Source: Mailhella massiliensis
GTDB lineage: Bacteria > Desulfobacterota > Desulfovibrionia > Desulfovibrionales > Desulfovibrionaceae
Reading direction: 5' to 3'
DNA: 64,000 bases
Assembly: GCF_900155525.1 (NCBI RefSeq)
Contig: NZ_LT706951.1
Location: 1-64,000 of the forward strand
Shown here: positions 22,337 to 29,539 of the stretch, piece after piece
How positions within the stretch are numbered: position 1 is the stretch's first letter
Layout of the letters: the number at the start of each line of letters is the position of its first letter
Notes under the pieces: model-generated
The model's database searches: none
Told to the model about the DNA's origin: nothing
What the model saw: the letters and a program-made list of their open reading frames with translations, nothing else
Made by a program: the position numbers and the translations under genes

Positions 22337-22382
22337 GGGCGCACCACCGGTATTTGAACGCGGAAAGCGGAGAAAAAGAAAT

Positions 22383-22427
22383 TATGACATTTTGTCATAT
22401 ATACGTGCATATGAACAGGACAGTCAA
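22383..22427 (-). promoter_or_regulatory. Promoter with operator-like inverted repeat for the 1021-residue protein
   Basis: On the minus strand TTGACT (22427-22422) and TATATA (22403-22398) are 18 bases apart. Directly downstream lies TATGACA-TTT-TGTCATA (22383-22399), a perfect inverted repeat with seven-base arms. It overlaps the end of the -10 box and the expected start point, where a repressor would act. A further TATGACA half-site is at 22442-22448. No known regulator is assigned. Confidence 0.55.
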
Positions 22428-22511
22428 TGAAATCGCTTTTTTATGACAGTTTCTTTATAAATTTGTGAATAAGTTTTCTTGCTGCACAAAACGAAAGGAA
22501 AGACACGCTGC

Positions 22512-22552
22512 AAAAAAAAACGGAGCCGCTCCGTGAACAGAGAGCGACTCCG
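22512..22552 (-). terminator. Rho-independent terminator after the fumarase genes
   Basis: The minus-strand stem CGGAGTCGCTC / GAGCGGCTCCG (one mismatch) is followed by nine Ts, 28 bases beyond the stop of the beta-subunit gene. Confidence 0.85.
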
Positions 22553-22579
22553 CAGAAAAAACGTTTCCGGCGTTACAGG

Positions 22580-23137
22580 TCAGATCTTCCGGTAGGGCTT
22601 CTGACCTTCCTCGTACTGATCGCCGCCGAAGCAGTCGGCCACGACGGTAACGGGGAAGTTTTCCACTTCCATGGCGGCCAGAGCCTCGGGGCCGAGTTCC
22701 GGCCATGCCAGTACGGTATAGGATCGGATGCAGCGGGAAATGAGGGCTGCGGCCCCTCCCGTGGCGGCGAAATAGACGCAGACGTTTTCTTTGATGGAGT
22801 CCATGACGGCCCGGGAACGGTTTCCCTTGCCGATCATTCCGGCAAGGCCGAGGCTGAGCAGGCGGGGGGTGTAGGCGTCCATGCGGCCGGAGGTGGTGGG
22901 CCCGGCGGAGCCTATGGGCCTGCCCGGCTTCGCAGGCGTGGGGCCAACATAGTAGATGAGCTGCCCTGCGGGTTCGAAGGGCAGGGGGCGGCCTTCATCG
23001 AGCGCTTCGACCATGCGCTTGTGTGCGGCGTCGCGCGCGGCGTAGATGGTACCGCTGATGAAGACGAGATCGCCGATGTGCAGAGAACGTATGTCGTCCC
23101 TGGAAAGGGGCGTTGTCAGGTGATGGGTGGCGGGCAT
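22580..23137 (-). CDS. Class I fumarate hydratase (or L-tartrate dehydratase) beta subunit
   Basis: A 185-residue swivelling domain that completes the active site of the iron-sulfur hydro-lyase. It shows SLHIGDLVFISGTIYAARDAAHKR, IYYVGPTPAKPGRPIGSAGPTTSGRMD, GLAGMIGKGNRS and the terminal AMEVENFPVTVVADCFGG, all family signatures. In enterobacterial FumA/FumB this part is fused to the alpha part; here it is separate, as in many anaerobes. It starts nine bases after the alpha-subunit stop. Fumarate and tartrate enzymes cannot be told apart from these motifs alone. Confidence 0.92.
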   Translation of the reverse strand: MPATHHLTTPLSRDDIRSLHIGDLVFISGTIYAARDAAHKRMVEALDEGRPLPFEPAGQLIYYVGPTPAKPGRPIGSAGPTTSGRMDAYTPRLLSLGLAGMIGKGNRSRAVMDSIKENVCVYFAATGGAAALISRCIRSYTVLAWPELGPEALAAMEVENFPVTVVADCFGGDQYEEGQKPYRKI

Positions 23138-23146
23138 GGCGTATCC

Positions 23147-23992
23147 TTACAGCACGGCGGTGGCGTGACGCGCGGCATTGCAGTTGATGTTGACGGCCAC
23201 GGGCAGGCAGGCGATGTGCGTGGCGCAGTATTCCACGTTCACCTTGAAGGCCGTCACGCTTCCCCCGAGTCCTGCGGGACCGGTGCCGAGACGGTTCACC
23301 AGTTCCAGAAGTTCCTCTTCCAGCCTGGCGTATCGCGGATCGGGATTGCGGCTGTCCACATCGCGGGCACAGGCCTTTTTGGCGCACAGGCAGGCCAGTT
23401 CCATGTTCCCGCCTATGCCCACGCCTATGACCATGGGCGGGCAGGGGCTGGCTCCGGCGTGGCGCACGGTGTCGAGCACGGCTTTTTTCACGCCTTCCAG
23501 GCCGTCTGCAGGCACGAGCATGTGCAGCGCGCCCTTGTTTTCGCTGCCTGCGCCCTTGGGGGCCAGGCGGAGGGTGATGCGGTCGCCCGCCACAAGGCGC
23601 GTATGAATGACGGCGGGCGTGTTGTCGCCGGTGTTTCTGCGCTCGAACAGGGGTTCCTCCACCGAGGATTTCCGCAGATATCCTTCCGTATAGCCTTTGG
23701 CGATGCCCTGGTTTACGGCGTCTTCAAAAAGGCCGCCCGTGATGTGTACTTCCTGGCCTATTTCGGCAAAGACCACGGCAAGCCCGGTATCCTGACAGAT
23801 GGGGACATTTTCCTCCGAGGCTATGGAGGCGTTCTGAATAAGCTGACCGAGAACGTCGCGGCCCGTGGGGGAAAGCTCGCATTCTCTGGCGCGGCGCATG
23901 GCGGACAGCGTGGATTCGGGGAGGCGGCAGCAGGCCTCGACGGCAAGGCGGGCCACGGTGTCGCGTATGAGGTCGACGGAAATTTCTCGCAT
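23147..23992 (-). CDS. Class I fumarate hydratase (or L-tartrate dehydratase) alpha subunit
   Basis: A 281-residue [4Fe-4S] hydro-lyase subunit. The three cluster cysteines are expected in PICQDTGLAVVFAEIG, MELACLCAKKAC and the later YCATHIACLPVAVNINC region. GIAKGYTEGYLRKSSVEEPLFERRNTGDNTPAVIH, LRLAPKGAGSENKGALHM and GIGGNMELA are characteristic. The ATG at 23992, with GGGAGA before it, gives the usual MREISVDLIRDTV start; the longer frame to 24163 is not used. It would interconvert fumarate and malate in the anaerobic C4 pathway. A tartrate-dehydratase role is possible, as a tartrate-like uptake and dehydrogenase operon lies 10 kb away. Confidence 0.92.
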   Translation of the reverse strand: MREISVDLIRDTVARLAVEACCRLPESTLSAMRRARECELSPTGRDVLGQLIQNASIASEENVPICQDTGLAVVFAEIGQEVHITGGLFEDAVNQGIAKGYTEGYLRKSSVEEPLFERRNTGDNTPAVIHTRLVAGDRITLRLAPKGAGSENKGALHMLVPADGLEGVKKAVLDTVRHAGASPCPPMVIGVGIGGNMELACLCAKKACARDVDSRNPDPRYARLEEELLELVNRLGTGPAGLGGSVTAFKVNVEYCATHIACLPVAVNINCNAARHATAVL

Positions 23993-24197
23993 GATATCTC
24001 CCGGATGCGTGAAGTCGGCCCCGAACATAGGCCTTTTTTTCGGGAAAATAAAGCGAACGCCGCCGTACGAAGAGATTTTTACGTCGTTTCCCGGAACGAG
24101 CATTCCCGGATGCCCGGCTTCTTCGGCATGTATTGCCGGGGGATGGGGAAAGGGACCGGCCACGGCGCCGGAACGGCCATGGCCGGGATGTGCGCCC

Positions 24198-24446
24198 TTA
24201 CATTTTGGTGATGACGGACTTCACGGAAACGTGTTCAAGCTGGCCTATCTTGCCGGTCATGGCGGAAATGGCCTCATTGCTGCCGTCCACGGCGAGGGAG
24301 ATGATGGAGACGCCGCGGTCGCGATAGGGAATGCCGAGGCGGCCGACGATGATGTCGGCGTACTGATGCAGAATGGCGTTGAGAGCGGCGGAGGATTCGA
24401 TATCTTCCACAATGATGCCGACAATGCCGAGGCGGTTTTCTTCCAT
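24198..24446 (-). CDS. TM1266-family iron-only hydrogenase system putative regulator
   Basis: An 82-residue ferredoxin-like fold protein of the NikR-C/ACT-like type: RLGIVGIIVEDIESSAALNAILHQYADIIVGRLGIPYRDRGVSIISLAVDG, ending in GKIGQLEHVSVKSVITKM. Members of this family are regularly found next to [FeFe]-hydrogenase maturation genes. Here hydG starts 512 bases away on the other strand. The start at 24446 fits the family length, and AAGGAT precedes it. The longer frame to 24557 adds an unrelated Arg-rich leader. Confidence 0.88.
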   Translation of the reverse strand: MEENRLGIVGIIVEDIESSAALNAILHQYADIIVGRLGIPYRDRGVSIISLAVDGSNEAISAMTGKIGQLEHVSVKSVITKM

Positions 24447-24844
24447 GTTCGTATCCTTATGTTCATGAGTCCGGGGCAGGGCTGCGGCGCGCGAAAGCCC
24501 CTTTTTTGAAGCGCGCCGGAACGGCACGATGCTTTCAGCAACGGCGCGCGCTGTCAAGCCGTGAGAAAGGCGCGGCGCCGGCGAACACGCGACGAGGCTC
24601 CGCCGGAAACCATGAAGAAACGCGGAGAGAGGATCGGCAGGAGAAGGAGATTTCTTTTTCTTGCCACAGGGAGGAGAAAGCGTATGATGCCCCTCATCCG
24701 ACCGGCGGATTCATCTTCCGGGAGGATCGCCGCATCTGCGGCTTTTCGTTACGGTATCCCGACTGCGAAGAGCGCTTCCGCGCGTTCCGGGCAGAAAGGT
24801 CTGTGCCGCCCGCCCCGCCGCCGGCGAGGTATTTTTGTATTCCG

Positions 24845-24880
24845 GGCGCCTTTCCTTGCGGGAAGGCGCCTTTTCTTTTC
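24845..24880 (+). terminator. Terminator-like hairpin in the hydG leader
   Basis: GGCGCCTTTCC and GGAAGGCGCC form a stem with one bulge and a five-base loop, followed by TTTTCTTTTC. It lies about 80 bases before the hydG start and has no obvious gene in front of it. It is either the end of a short upstream transcript or an attenuator. The stretch from 24561 to 24844 holds no gene I can recognise. Confidence 0.55.
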
Positions 24881-24958
24881 CCTGGGCGCCTTGTCTGAAC
24901 GGCAGTTTCTGCCATAGCCGGCTTTTGCCGGGGCGGCTTGTCCGCCGGGGGAAGTGTT

Positions 24959-26377
24959 ATGTATAATGTCCGCTCGCTCGATTCCAACGAGTTCATCGAC
25001 CATGCCGAGATCATGGAATCTCTGGAAGAGGGGAGAAAAGCGGCCCTGAACAGGGCCGAAGTGGAACGCATTCTGGAAAAGGCCGCAGGATACGGAGGCC
25101 TTACCCACAGGGAAGCCGCCGTGCTGCTCCATGTGGAGGATGAAGAGATCCGGCAGCGCATGTATGCGCTGGCCCGCAGAATCAAGGAACACATTTACGG
25201 TCGCCGCATCGTCATGTTCGCGCCCCTGTATCTTTCCGACTACTGCGTGAACAACTGCCGCTACTGCGGTTTCCATGCCAGCAACAAAACGGTGCGGCGC
25301 AAGCTTTCCCAGGAGGAGCTGCGCGAAGAGGTGCTGGCGCTGGAAAAGCTCGGGCACAAGCGTCTTCTGCTGGAAGCGGGCGAAGACGACAGAAACTGCC
25401 CCATCGACTATATTCTGGAGTGTATGCACACCATTTATTCCACGAAGCTGCGCAACGGAGCCATCCGCCGTGTGAACGTGGACATTGCCGCCACCACTGC
25501 CGAAAATTACCGTAAGCTCAAGGATGCCGGGCTTGGCACCTACATTCTCTTTCAGGAGACCTACCACAAGCCTACCTATGAGTTCATGCACATGGGCGGC
25601 CCCAAGGCCAGCTATGAATGGCATACGGAAGCCATGGATCGCGGTATGCTTCAGGGCGGGCTGGACGATGTGGGCATCGGCGCGCTTTTCGGCCTGTATG
25701 ACTGGCACTATGAGGTGATGGGGCTGCTCATGCATGCCGAGCACCTGGAGGCCGTGGCCGGAGTGGGGCCGCACACCATTTCCTTCCCCCGGCTGCTGCC
25801 CGCCGAAGGTGTGGACTATTCCGCCTATAAACTGGTGAACGACCGCGACTTCAAGCACCTCATTGCCGTGACGCGCCTCGCCGTGCCCTATACCGGCATG
25901 ATACTTACCACCAGAGAATCCGCAGAGTTCCGCCGCGAACTTCTGGATATCGGCATGTCGCAGATGAGCGCGGGTTCCTGTGTGGGCGTGGGCGGCTATG
26001 CCCACCCCGGTCGTGAGATTCCTGGCGAAGCTCCGCAGTTTCATCTTGCCGACGAGCGCAAGCCGGAAGATGTGCTCAAGGGGCTTGTGCGCGACGGTTA
26101 TCTGCCGAGTTTCTGCACGGCCTGCTACCGTTCCGGCCGTACGGGCGACCGCTTCATGCCCCTTGCCAAGAGCGGCGAAATCAGCAACTGCTGCCAGCCC
26201 AATGCCATGCTTACCTTCAAGGAATATCTGCTCGACTATGCCGACGAAGAATTGAAGGAACTCGGCGAACGCATGATTGCGGCGGAACTTGAATCCATCA
26301 CCCGTGACAGGCGCAGAACCCAGACCATGGAATACCTGAAGCGGCTTGAGGCCGGAGAAAGAGACCTGCGTTTTTAG
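24959..26377 (+). CDS. hydG: [FeFe]-hydrogenase H-cluster maturation radical SAM protein HydG
   Basis: A 472-residue radical SAM tyrosine lyase that cleaves tyrosine to give the CO and CN ligands of the hydrogenase H-cluster. The SAM-binding cluster motif is C96-x3-C100-x2-C103 (DYCVNNCRYCGFH). The C-terminal auxiliary cluster motif is C386-x2-C389-x22-C412 (FCTACYRSGRTGDRF to SNCCQP). The latter separates HydG from ThiH. QETYHKPTYEFMHMGGPK and MSAGSCVGVGGY are further family marks. Start MYNVRS is taken at 24959, seven codons inside the open frame, with GGGGGAAG before it. HydE, HydF and the hydrogenase itself are not in the window. Confidence 0.96.
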   Translation: MYNVRSLDSNEFIDHAEIMESLEEGRKAALNRAEVERILEKAAGYGGLTHREAAVLLHVEDEEIRQRMYALARRIKEHIYGRRIVMFAPLYLSDYCVNNCRYCGFHASNKTVRRKLSQEELREEVLALEKLGHKRLLLEAGEDDRNCPIDYILECMHTIYSTKLRNGAIRRVNVDIAATTAENYRKLKDAGLGTYILFQETYHKPTYEFMHMGGPKASYEWHTEAMDRGMLQGGLDDVGIGALFGLYDWHYEVMGLLMHAEHLEAVAGVGPHTISFPRLLPAEGVDYSAYKLVNDRDFKHLIAVTRLAVPYTGMILTTRESAEFRRELLDIGMSQMSAGSCVGVGGYAHPGREIPGEAPQFHLADERKPEDVLKGLVRDGYLPSFCTACYRSGRTGDRFMPLAKSGEISNCCQPNAMLTFKEYLLDYADEELKELGERMIAAELESITRDRRRTQTMEYLKRLEAGERDLRF

Positions 26378-26401
26378 AGGTCACTTGAAAAACTGAAAAC
26401 T

Positions 26402-26433
26402 GCGGCGGCAGGGGAACCCCGGCCGCCGTTTTT
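26402..26433 (+). terminator. Rho-independent terminator after hydG
   Basis: The stem CGGCGGC / GCCGCCG with a GC-rich loop is followed by five Ts, 25 bases after the stop codon. Confidence 0.8.
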
Positions 26434-26529
26434 CATGCCCAAAGGCAGCAGGCCTGCCCCGGGAACCTCCCGTGCTGAGAATATTCCTGCCCCGGACCGC
26501 GTAGTTTCATGCTTTCTCCTTGAAAAGAG

Positions 26530-26575
26530 TGCAGAAAAGGCGACGCTCAGAGCTCTGAGCGTCGCCTTTTCTGCA
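26530..26575. terminator. 46-base perfect palindrome, probable bidirectional terminator
   Basis: Two 23-base arms are exact reverse complements with no spacer; the centre is CAGAGCTCTG. The stem is GC-rich inside (GGCGACGCTC / GAGCGTCGCC) and flanked by AAAA and TTTT, so on either strand it gives a hairpin followed by Ts. It separates hydG from the capsule locus. The remaining 26576-26772 is AT-rich and probably carries the capsule promoter, but I cannot fix a -35/-10 pair. Confidence 0.7.
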
Positions 26576-26772
26576 TCCTTTTGTTTTCACAACAGAAGAT
26601 ATGAACGCACGATAGCAAATATCGGAATTCTGACAAGGGTGAAAAAGAAAGAGACTCTACTAACATATTATATTTTATAGCAAAAAAAAATAATACTGTT
26701 CGACCCCTCACGCATGTTTGTTGCGGTGTTGTCAGTTTATACCGGAAGAACAGGAAGATTATTCAATGTAAC

Positions 26773-27723
26773 ATGCTAAAATATATAAAGAAAACACTCC
26801 CTGCTGTCATATCTTCTGTTACTAGGGGGAAAGCCAGGCTTTTCTCCTTGAAGAATTTTCAATTCTTGCACGAAACAGCGGGGCGTATGGTGCTGAGCGA
26901 ATTCATTCATACCAGGTATGTTCCCTACATCAGGGAACACAAGCGCAGCTGGCAGACGGATGTGAGGTATGTGCACCGGCATATTCTGCCCTATCTGGGG
27001 GACTGCCGGCTTGAGGATATTGATGAGGAGAAGCTCTGCCGGTGGAAGGAAGAGCTCCTTGCCGCCGGGCTGTCGCACAATACCTGCTACCGGCTGTTCT
27101 GGCTGTTGAAGTATATTCTGAACTGTGCGGTACGCTGGCATGTGCTGGCAAGCGACGAAGCCTTCCGCCATGCCGTGTGCCGCCGCAGCGCTCCGCGCTG
27201 CCCGGAGGTGCTTTCCGCTTCGGAAAAGCAGCGCCTCATCGGGCTTCTTACTCTGTATCGGAACAATATTGCGGCACGGGCCATCCACCTTCTGCTTCTG
27301 ACCGGAGCTTCCAAGTCGGAAATTCTCTATGCCCGCAGGGCGGATGTAGATCTTCCCGGCCGCAGCCTTGCCGTACGCCGCGGCTCCGAAGTCGTGCGCC
27401 GTCTGCCGCTCAGCGAGGCGGCGGTCAGGCTCATTGCCGAGCTGCCCGTGCGTGCCGACGTGCCATGGCTGTTCTTCCGCCCCGCCACGGGGGAGAGGGT
27501 GGTCACGGTGTTCGCCTTCTGGGACAAGCTTCGCCGCGAGCTGGGGCGTCCCACCCTGCGCCTGAACGACCTTCGTCATATCTTCGTGCATTCGCTGCTT
27601 CAGAACGGGGCAACGTACAAGGATGTACGCAGCCGCCTGGGGCACTATTCCTCCGAGGCTTTTCTTCTTCAGTCGCAGATGCAGGGCGGTCAGGCCGATC
27701 CTTCGCAGGGGGCCTTCCAATGA
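26773..27723 (+). CDS. Tyrosine-recombinase-like protein lacking catalytic residues
   Basis: A 316-residue protein with the two-domain build of phage-type integrases. The N-terminal SAM-like core-binding domain covers about residues 38-130 (YVPYIREHKRSWQTDVRYVHRHILPYLG, ITEEKL-like LEDIDEEKLCRWKEEL). The C-terminal catalytic fold follows (AIHLLLLTGASKSEILYARRADVDL, LNDLRHIFVHSLLQNGATYKDVRSRLGHYS). Key residues are changed. The first catalytic Arg in TG-x-R is Ser180 and the His of HDLRH is Asn265. Arg268 and His291 remain, but the nucleophilic Tyr expected nine residues after His291 is Gln300. It should bind DNA but not recombine it. Its stop overlaps the lipoprotein start (ATGA), so it belongs to the capsule operon and may act as a regulator; that is inference. 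Confidence 0.8.
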   Translation: MLKYIKKTLPAVISSVTRGKARLFSLKNFQFLHETAGRMVLSEFIHTRYVPYIREHKRSWQTDVRYVHRHILPYLGDCRLEDIDEEKLCRWKEELLAAGLSHNTCYRLFWLLKYILNCAVRWHVLASDEAFRHAVCRRSAPRCPEVLSASEKQRLIGLLTLYRNNIAARAIHLLLLTGASKSEILYARRADVDLPGRSLAVRRGSEVVRRLPLSEAAVRLIAELPVRADVPWLFFRPATGERVVTVFAFWDKLRRELGRPTLRLNDLRHIFVHSLLQNGATYKDVRSRLGHYSSEAFLLQSQMQGGQADPSQGAFQ

Positions 27724-28109
27724 TTGTTCGTCTTGTTCCGGGCAGCCTCCGCTCAGGCGGCAGGGCCTTTGCGTGCCTTGCGGCGTCGTTTCTTGTCTGT
27801 GCCCTTGCTTCGGGCTGCGTGCAGAAGCAGCCTTCCGTGCCTTCTGCACCTGCGGAAGCGGCGGCGCCTTCCGGGGATGCCTTTGCGCTGGCGCTTTCCC
27901 GCATGCAGGTGGGGGAAGAGGCGCTCATGCCCACGCCTTTCGGCATGGACAGCCTGGTGATGCTGGAATCTTCCTACACGTCCGGCCTCGGGCAGACGTG
28001 CAGAAGGGCGGCGGTTCGCGCCGGGGGCATCACCCACCGCATTGCCGCATGCAGGGATGCTTCGGGCTGGACGACGGCCGAGCCGATTTTTGAAAACGTG
28101 CAGAGATAA
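27720..28109 (+). CDS. Lipoprotein with 17-kDa-surface-antigen-like domain, capsule operon
   Basis: A 129-residue predicted lipoprotein. The signal peptide (AFACLAASFLVCALASGC) ends in a lipobox with Cys33. After an Ala/Pro linker the mature domain has VGEEALMPTPFGMDSLVMLESSY, then SGLGQTCRRAAVR and IAACRDASGWTTAEPI. The paired cysteines (TCR and ACR) and the Gly-Trp resemble the C-terminal domain of 17 kDa surface antigens; this match is by eye. The ATG overlaps the stop of the recombinase-like gene by ATGA, and kpsM starts three bases after its stop. It likely sits in the outer membrane and may assist export. Confidence 0.75.
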   Translation: MIVRLVPGSLRSGGRAFACLAASFLVCALASGCVQKQPSVPSAPAEAAAPSGDAFALALSRMQVGEEALMPTPFGMDSLVMLESSYTSGLGQTCRRAAVRAGGITHRIAACRDASGWTTAEPIFENVQR

Positions 28110-28112
28110 GCC

Positions 28113-28880
28113 ATGGACAGCGCGCTTACCGTGCAGGGTCGCGTCATCTATGCCCTGATGATGCGCGAGGTGCATACCATCTACGGCACCTCCCGCCTGG
28201 GCTACTTGTGGGCGCTTATCCAGACGGTGTGGGGCATGGGGGTGTTCTGGGCCATGCGCTATATGGTAGGCGCTAAGGCTCCCCATGGTATGCATATCCT
28301 CATGTTTCTGCTGGCAGGGTTCGGTTTTTACAACATGTTCAGCGGGATATTGAGCAAGTGCATGAGTGCGGTAGCCGGAAACAGGGCGCTGCTGACCTTT
28401 CCGCAGGTCACGCCCGTGGATCTCATGCTTTCCCGCGCCGCCATCGTCTGGGCCACGGAAGTGGTGGCGGCTCTGCTTCTCATTACCATCGGTATGCTCT
28501 GCGGTATGCCGTTTTACCTTACCGATTTCGGGGGTCTGCTGTTTCTTCTTCTGCTTACGCCGCTTCTGGGCCTCGGTGTGGGGATGCTCTGTGCCTCTCT
28601 GGCAGTGCTGTACCCCACGCTGGAAAAAATCGTGCCCATGGTCATGCGTATTCTCTTTTTTGCCTCCGGCCTGTTCTATTCCGCCACCATGCTGCCTTCC
28701 TATGTGCTGCGGTATCTCTGGTACAATCCTCTGATTCAGATCATTGAATGGGGCAGGGTATGCCTTTCCCGCGGGTACAGCACCATTTCCTACAGTCCTG
28801 AATACCTGGTGTCCGTGACCGTAACATGCCTGTGCCTCGGCTTTCTCATGGAACGCTATGTGCGGAGGCGGCTGGTATGA
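28113..28880 (+). CDS. kpsM: Capsular polysaccharide ABC exporter, permease KpsM
   Basis: A 255-residue ABC-2 type permease with about six membrane helices (IYALMMREVHTIYGTSRLGYLWALIQ start, then FLLAGFGFYNMF, VVAALLLITIGMLCGMPF, LLFLLLLTPLLGLGVGMLCASLAVLYPTL). The conserved ABC-2 segment MRILFFASGLFYSATMLP is followed by YNPLIQIIEWGR. It moves the lipid-linked capsule polymer across the inner membrane with KpsT. Spacing to the lipoprotein gene is three bases and it overlaps kpsT by four. Confidence 0.95.
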   Translation: MDSALTVQGRVIYALMMREVHTIYGTSRLGYLWALIQTVWGMGVFWAMRYMVGAKAPHGMHILMFLLAGFGFYNMFSGILSKCMSAVAGNRALLTFPQVTPVDLMLSRAAIVWATEVVAALLLITIGMLCGMPFYLTDFGGLLFLLLLTPLLGLGVGMLCASLAVLYPTLEKIVPMVMRILFFASGLFYSATMLPSYVLRYLWYNPLIQIIEWGRVCLSRGYSTISYSPEYLVSVTVTCLCLGFLMERYVRRRLV

Positions 28881-29539
28881 TCGAGCTTTCTCACGTGTGC
28901 AAAAGCTACGGCCTGCCGCACGGCCGCAAGGTGGTGCTGGACAATGTGTCCCACATTTTCCGCGAAGGCGTGAACATGGGCATTCTCGGCCTGAACGGCG
29001 TGGGCAAGTCCACGCTCATGCGTGTGATATGCGGGGCGGAATCGCCGGACAAGGGGCGGGTCAAGCGCACCAGCCGTGTTTCCTGGCCCATAGGCTTTTC
29101 CGGGGGATTCCACGGCAGCCTCACCGGGCGGGAGAACATGCGCTTCACCTGCCGCATCTACGGGGCGAATATCAAACAGGTGACTGATTTCGTAGAGGAT
29201 TTTTCCGAACTTGGCCCCTACATGGACATGCCCATCCGCACCTATTCCTCGGGCATGAAAGCAAAGCTGGCCTTCGGGCTGAGCATGGCCATCGGTTTTG
29301 ATTTCTACCTTATCGACGAAGGCTACGCCGTGGGCGACGCCTCCTTCCGCGCCAAGAGCGAAAGGGTTTTTCAGGAAAGAAAGGCCCACTCCACGCTGCT
29401 GGTGGTGGCGCACAGCACCTCCGTCATACGGGCGAACTGCGACAACGCCGCCATTTTAAAGGGCGGCAAGCTGATTTTTTTCGACACGCTGGACGAGGCG
29501 CTGTCGGTTTATGAAGGGATGTGCCGTGGAAAAAAATAA
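28877..29539 (+). CDS. kpsT: Capsular polysaccharide ABC exporter, ATPase KpsT
   Basis: A 220-residue ATPase. Walker A is LGLNGVGKST near residue 40, the ABC signature is RTYSSGMKAKLAFGLSMA, and Walker B is FDFYLIDEGYAVGD, with the H-loop in VVAHST. The protein is short, without the C-terminal carbohydrate-binding domain of Wzt, which matches KpsT. The start at 28877 overlaps the kpsM stop (ATGA); an earlier ATG at 28826 lies inside kpsM and is unlikely. Confidence 0.96.
   Translation: MIELSHVCKSYGLPHGRKVVLDNVSHIFREGVNMGILGLNGVGKSTLMRVICGAESPDKGRVKRTSRVSWPIGFSGGFHGSLTGRENMRFTCRIYGANIKQVTDFVEDFSELGPYMDMPIRTYSSGMKAKLAFGLSMAIGFDFYLIDEGYAVGDASFRAKSERVFQERKAHSTLLVVAHSTSVIRANCDNAAILKGGKLIFFDTLDEALSVYEGMCRGKK

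Noticed and set aside
19139-22357. Open frame of 1072 codons on the plus strand opposite the 1021-residue membrane protein
   Set aside because: The translation is Gly/His/Arg-rich without helices or motifs, while the minus-strand product has clear membrane segments, a promoter and a start.
26576-26772. JUMPstart/ops element for RfaH-type antitermination before the capsule operon
   Set aside because: No GGCGGTAGC-like sequence is present here or before kpsC.
26773-27723. A genomic island integrase with attachment sites
   Set aside because: Catalytic residues are missing, no tRNA or direct repeat lies nearby, and the gene is translationally coupled to the capsule operon.
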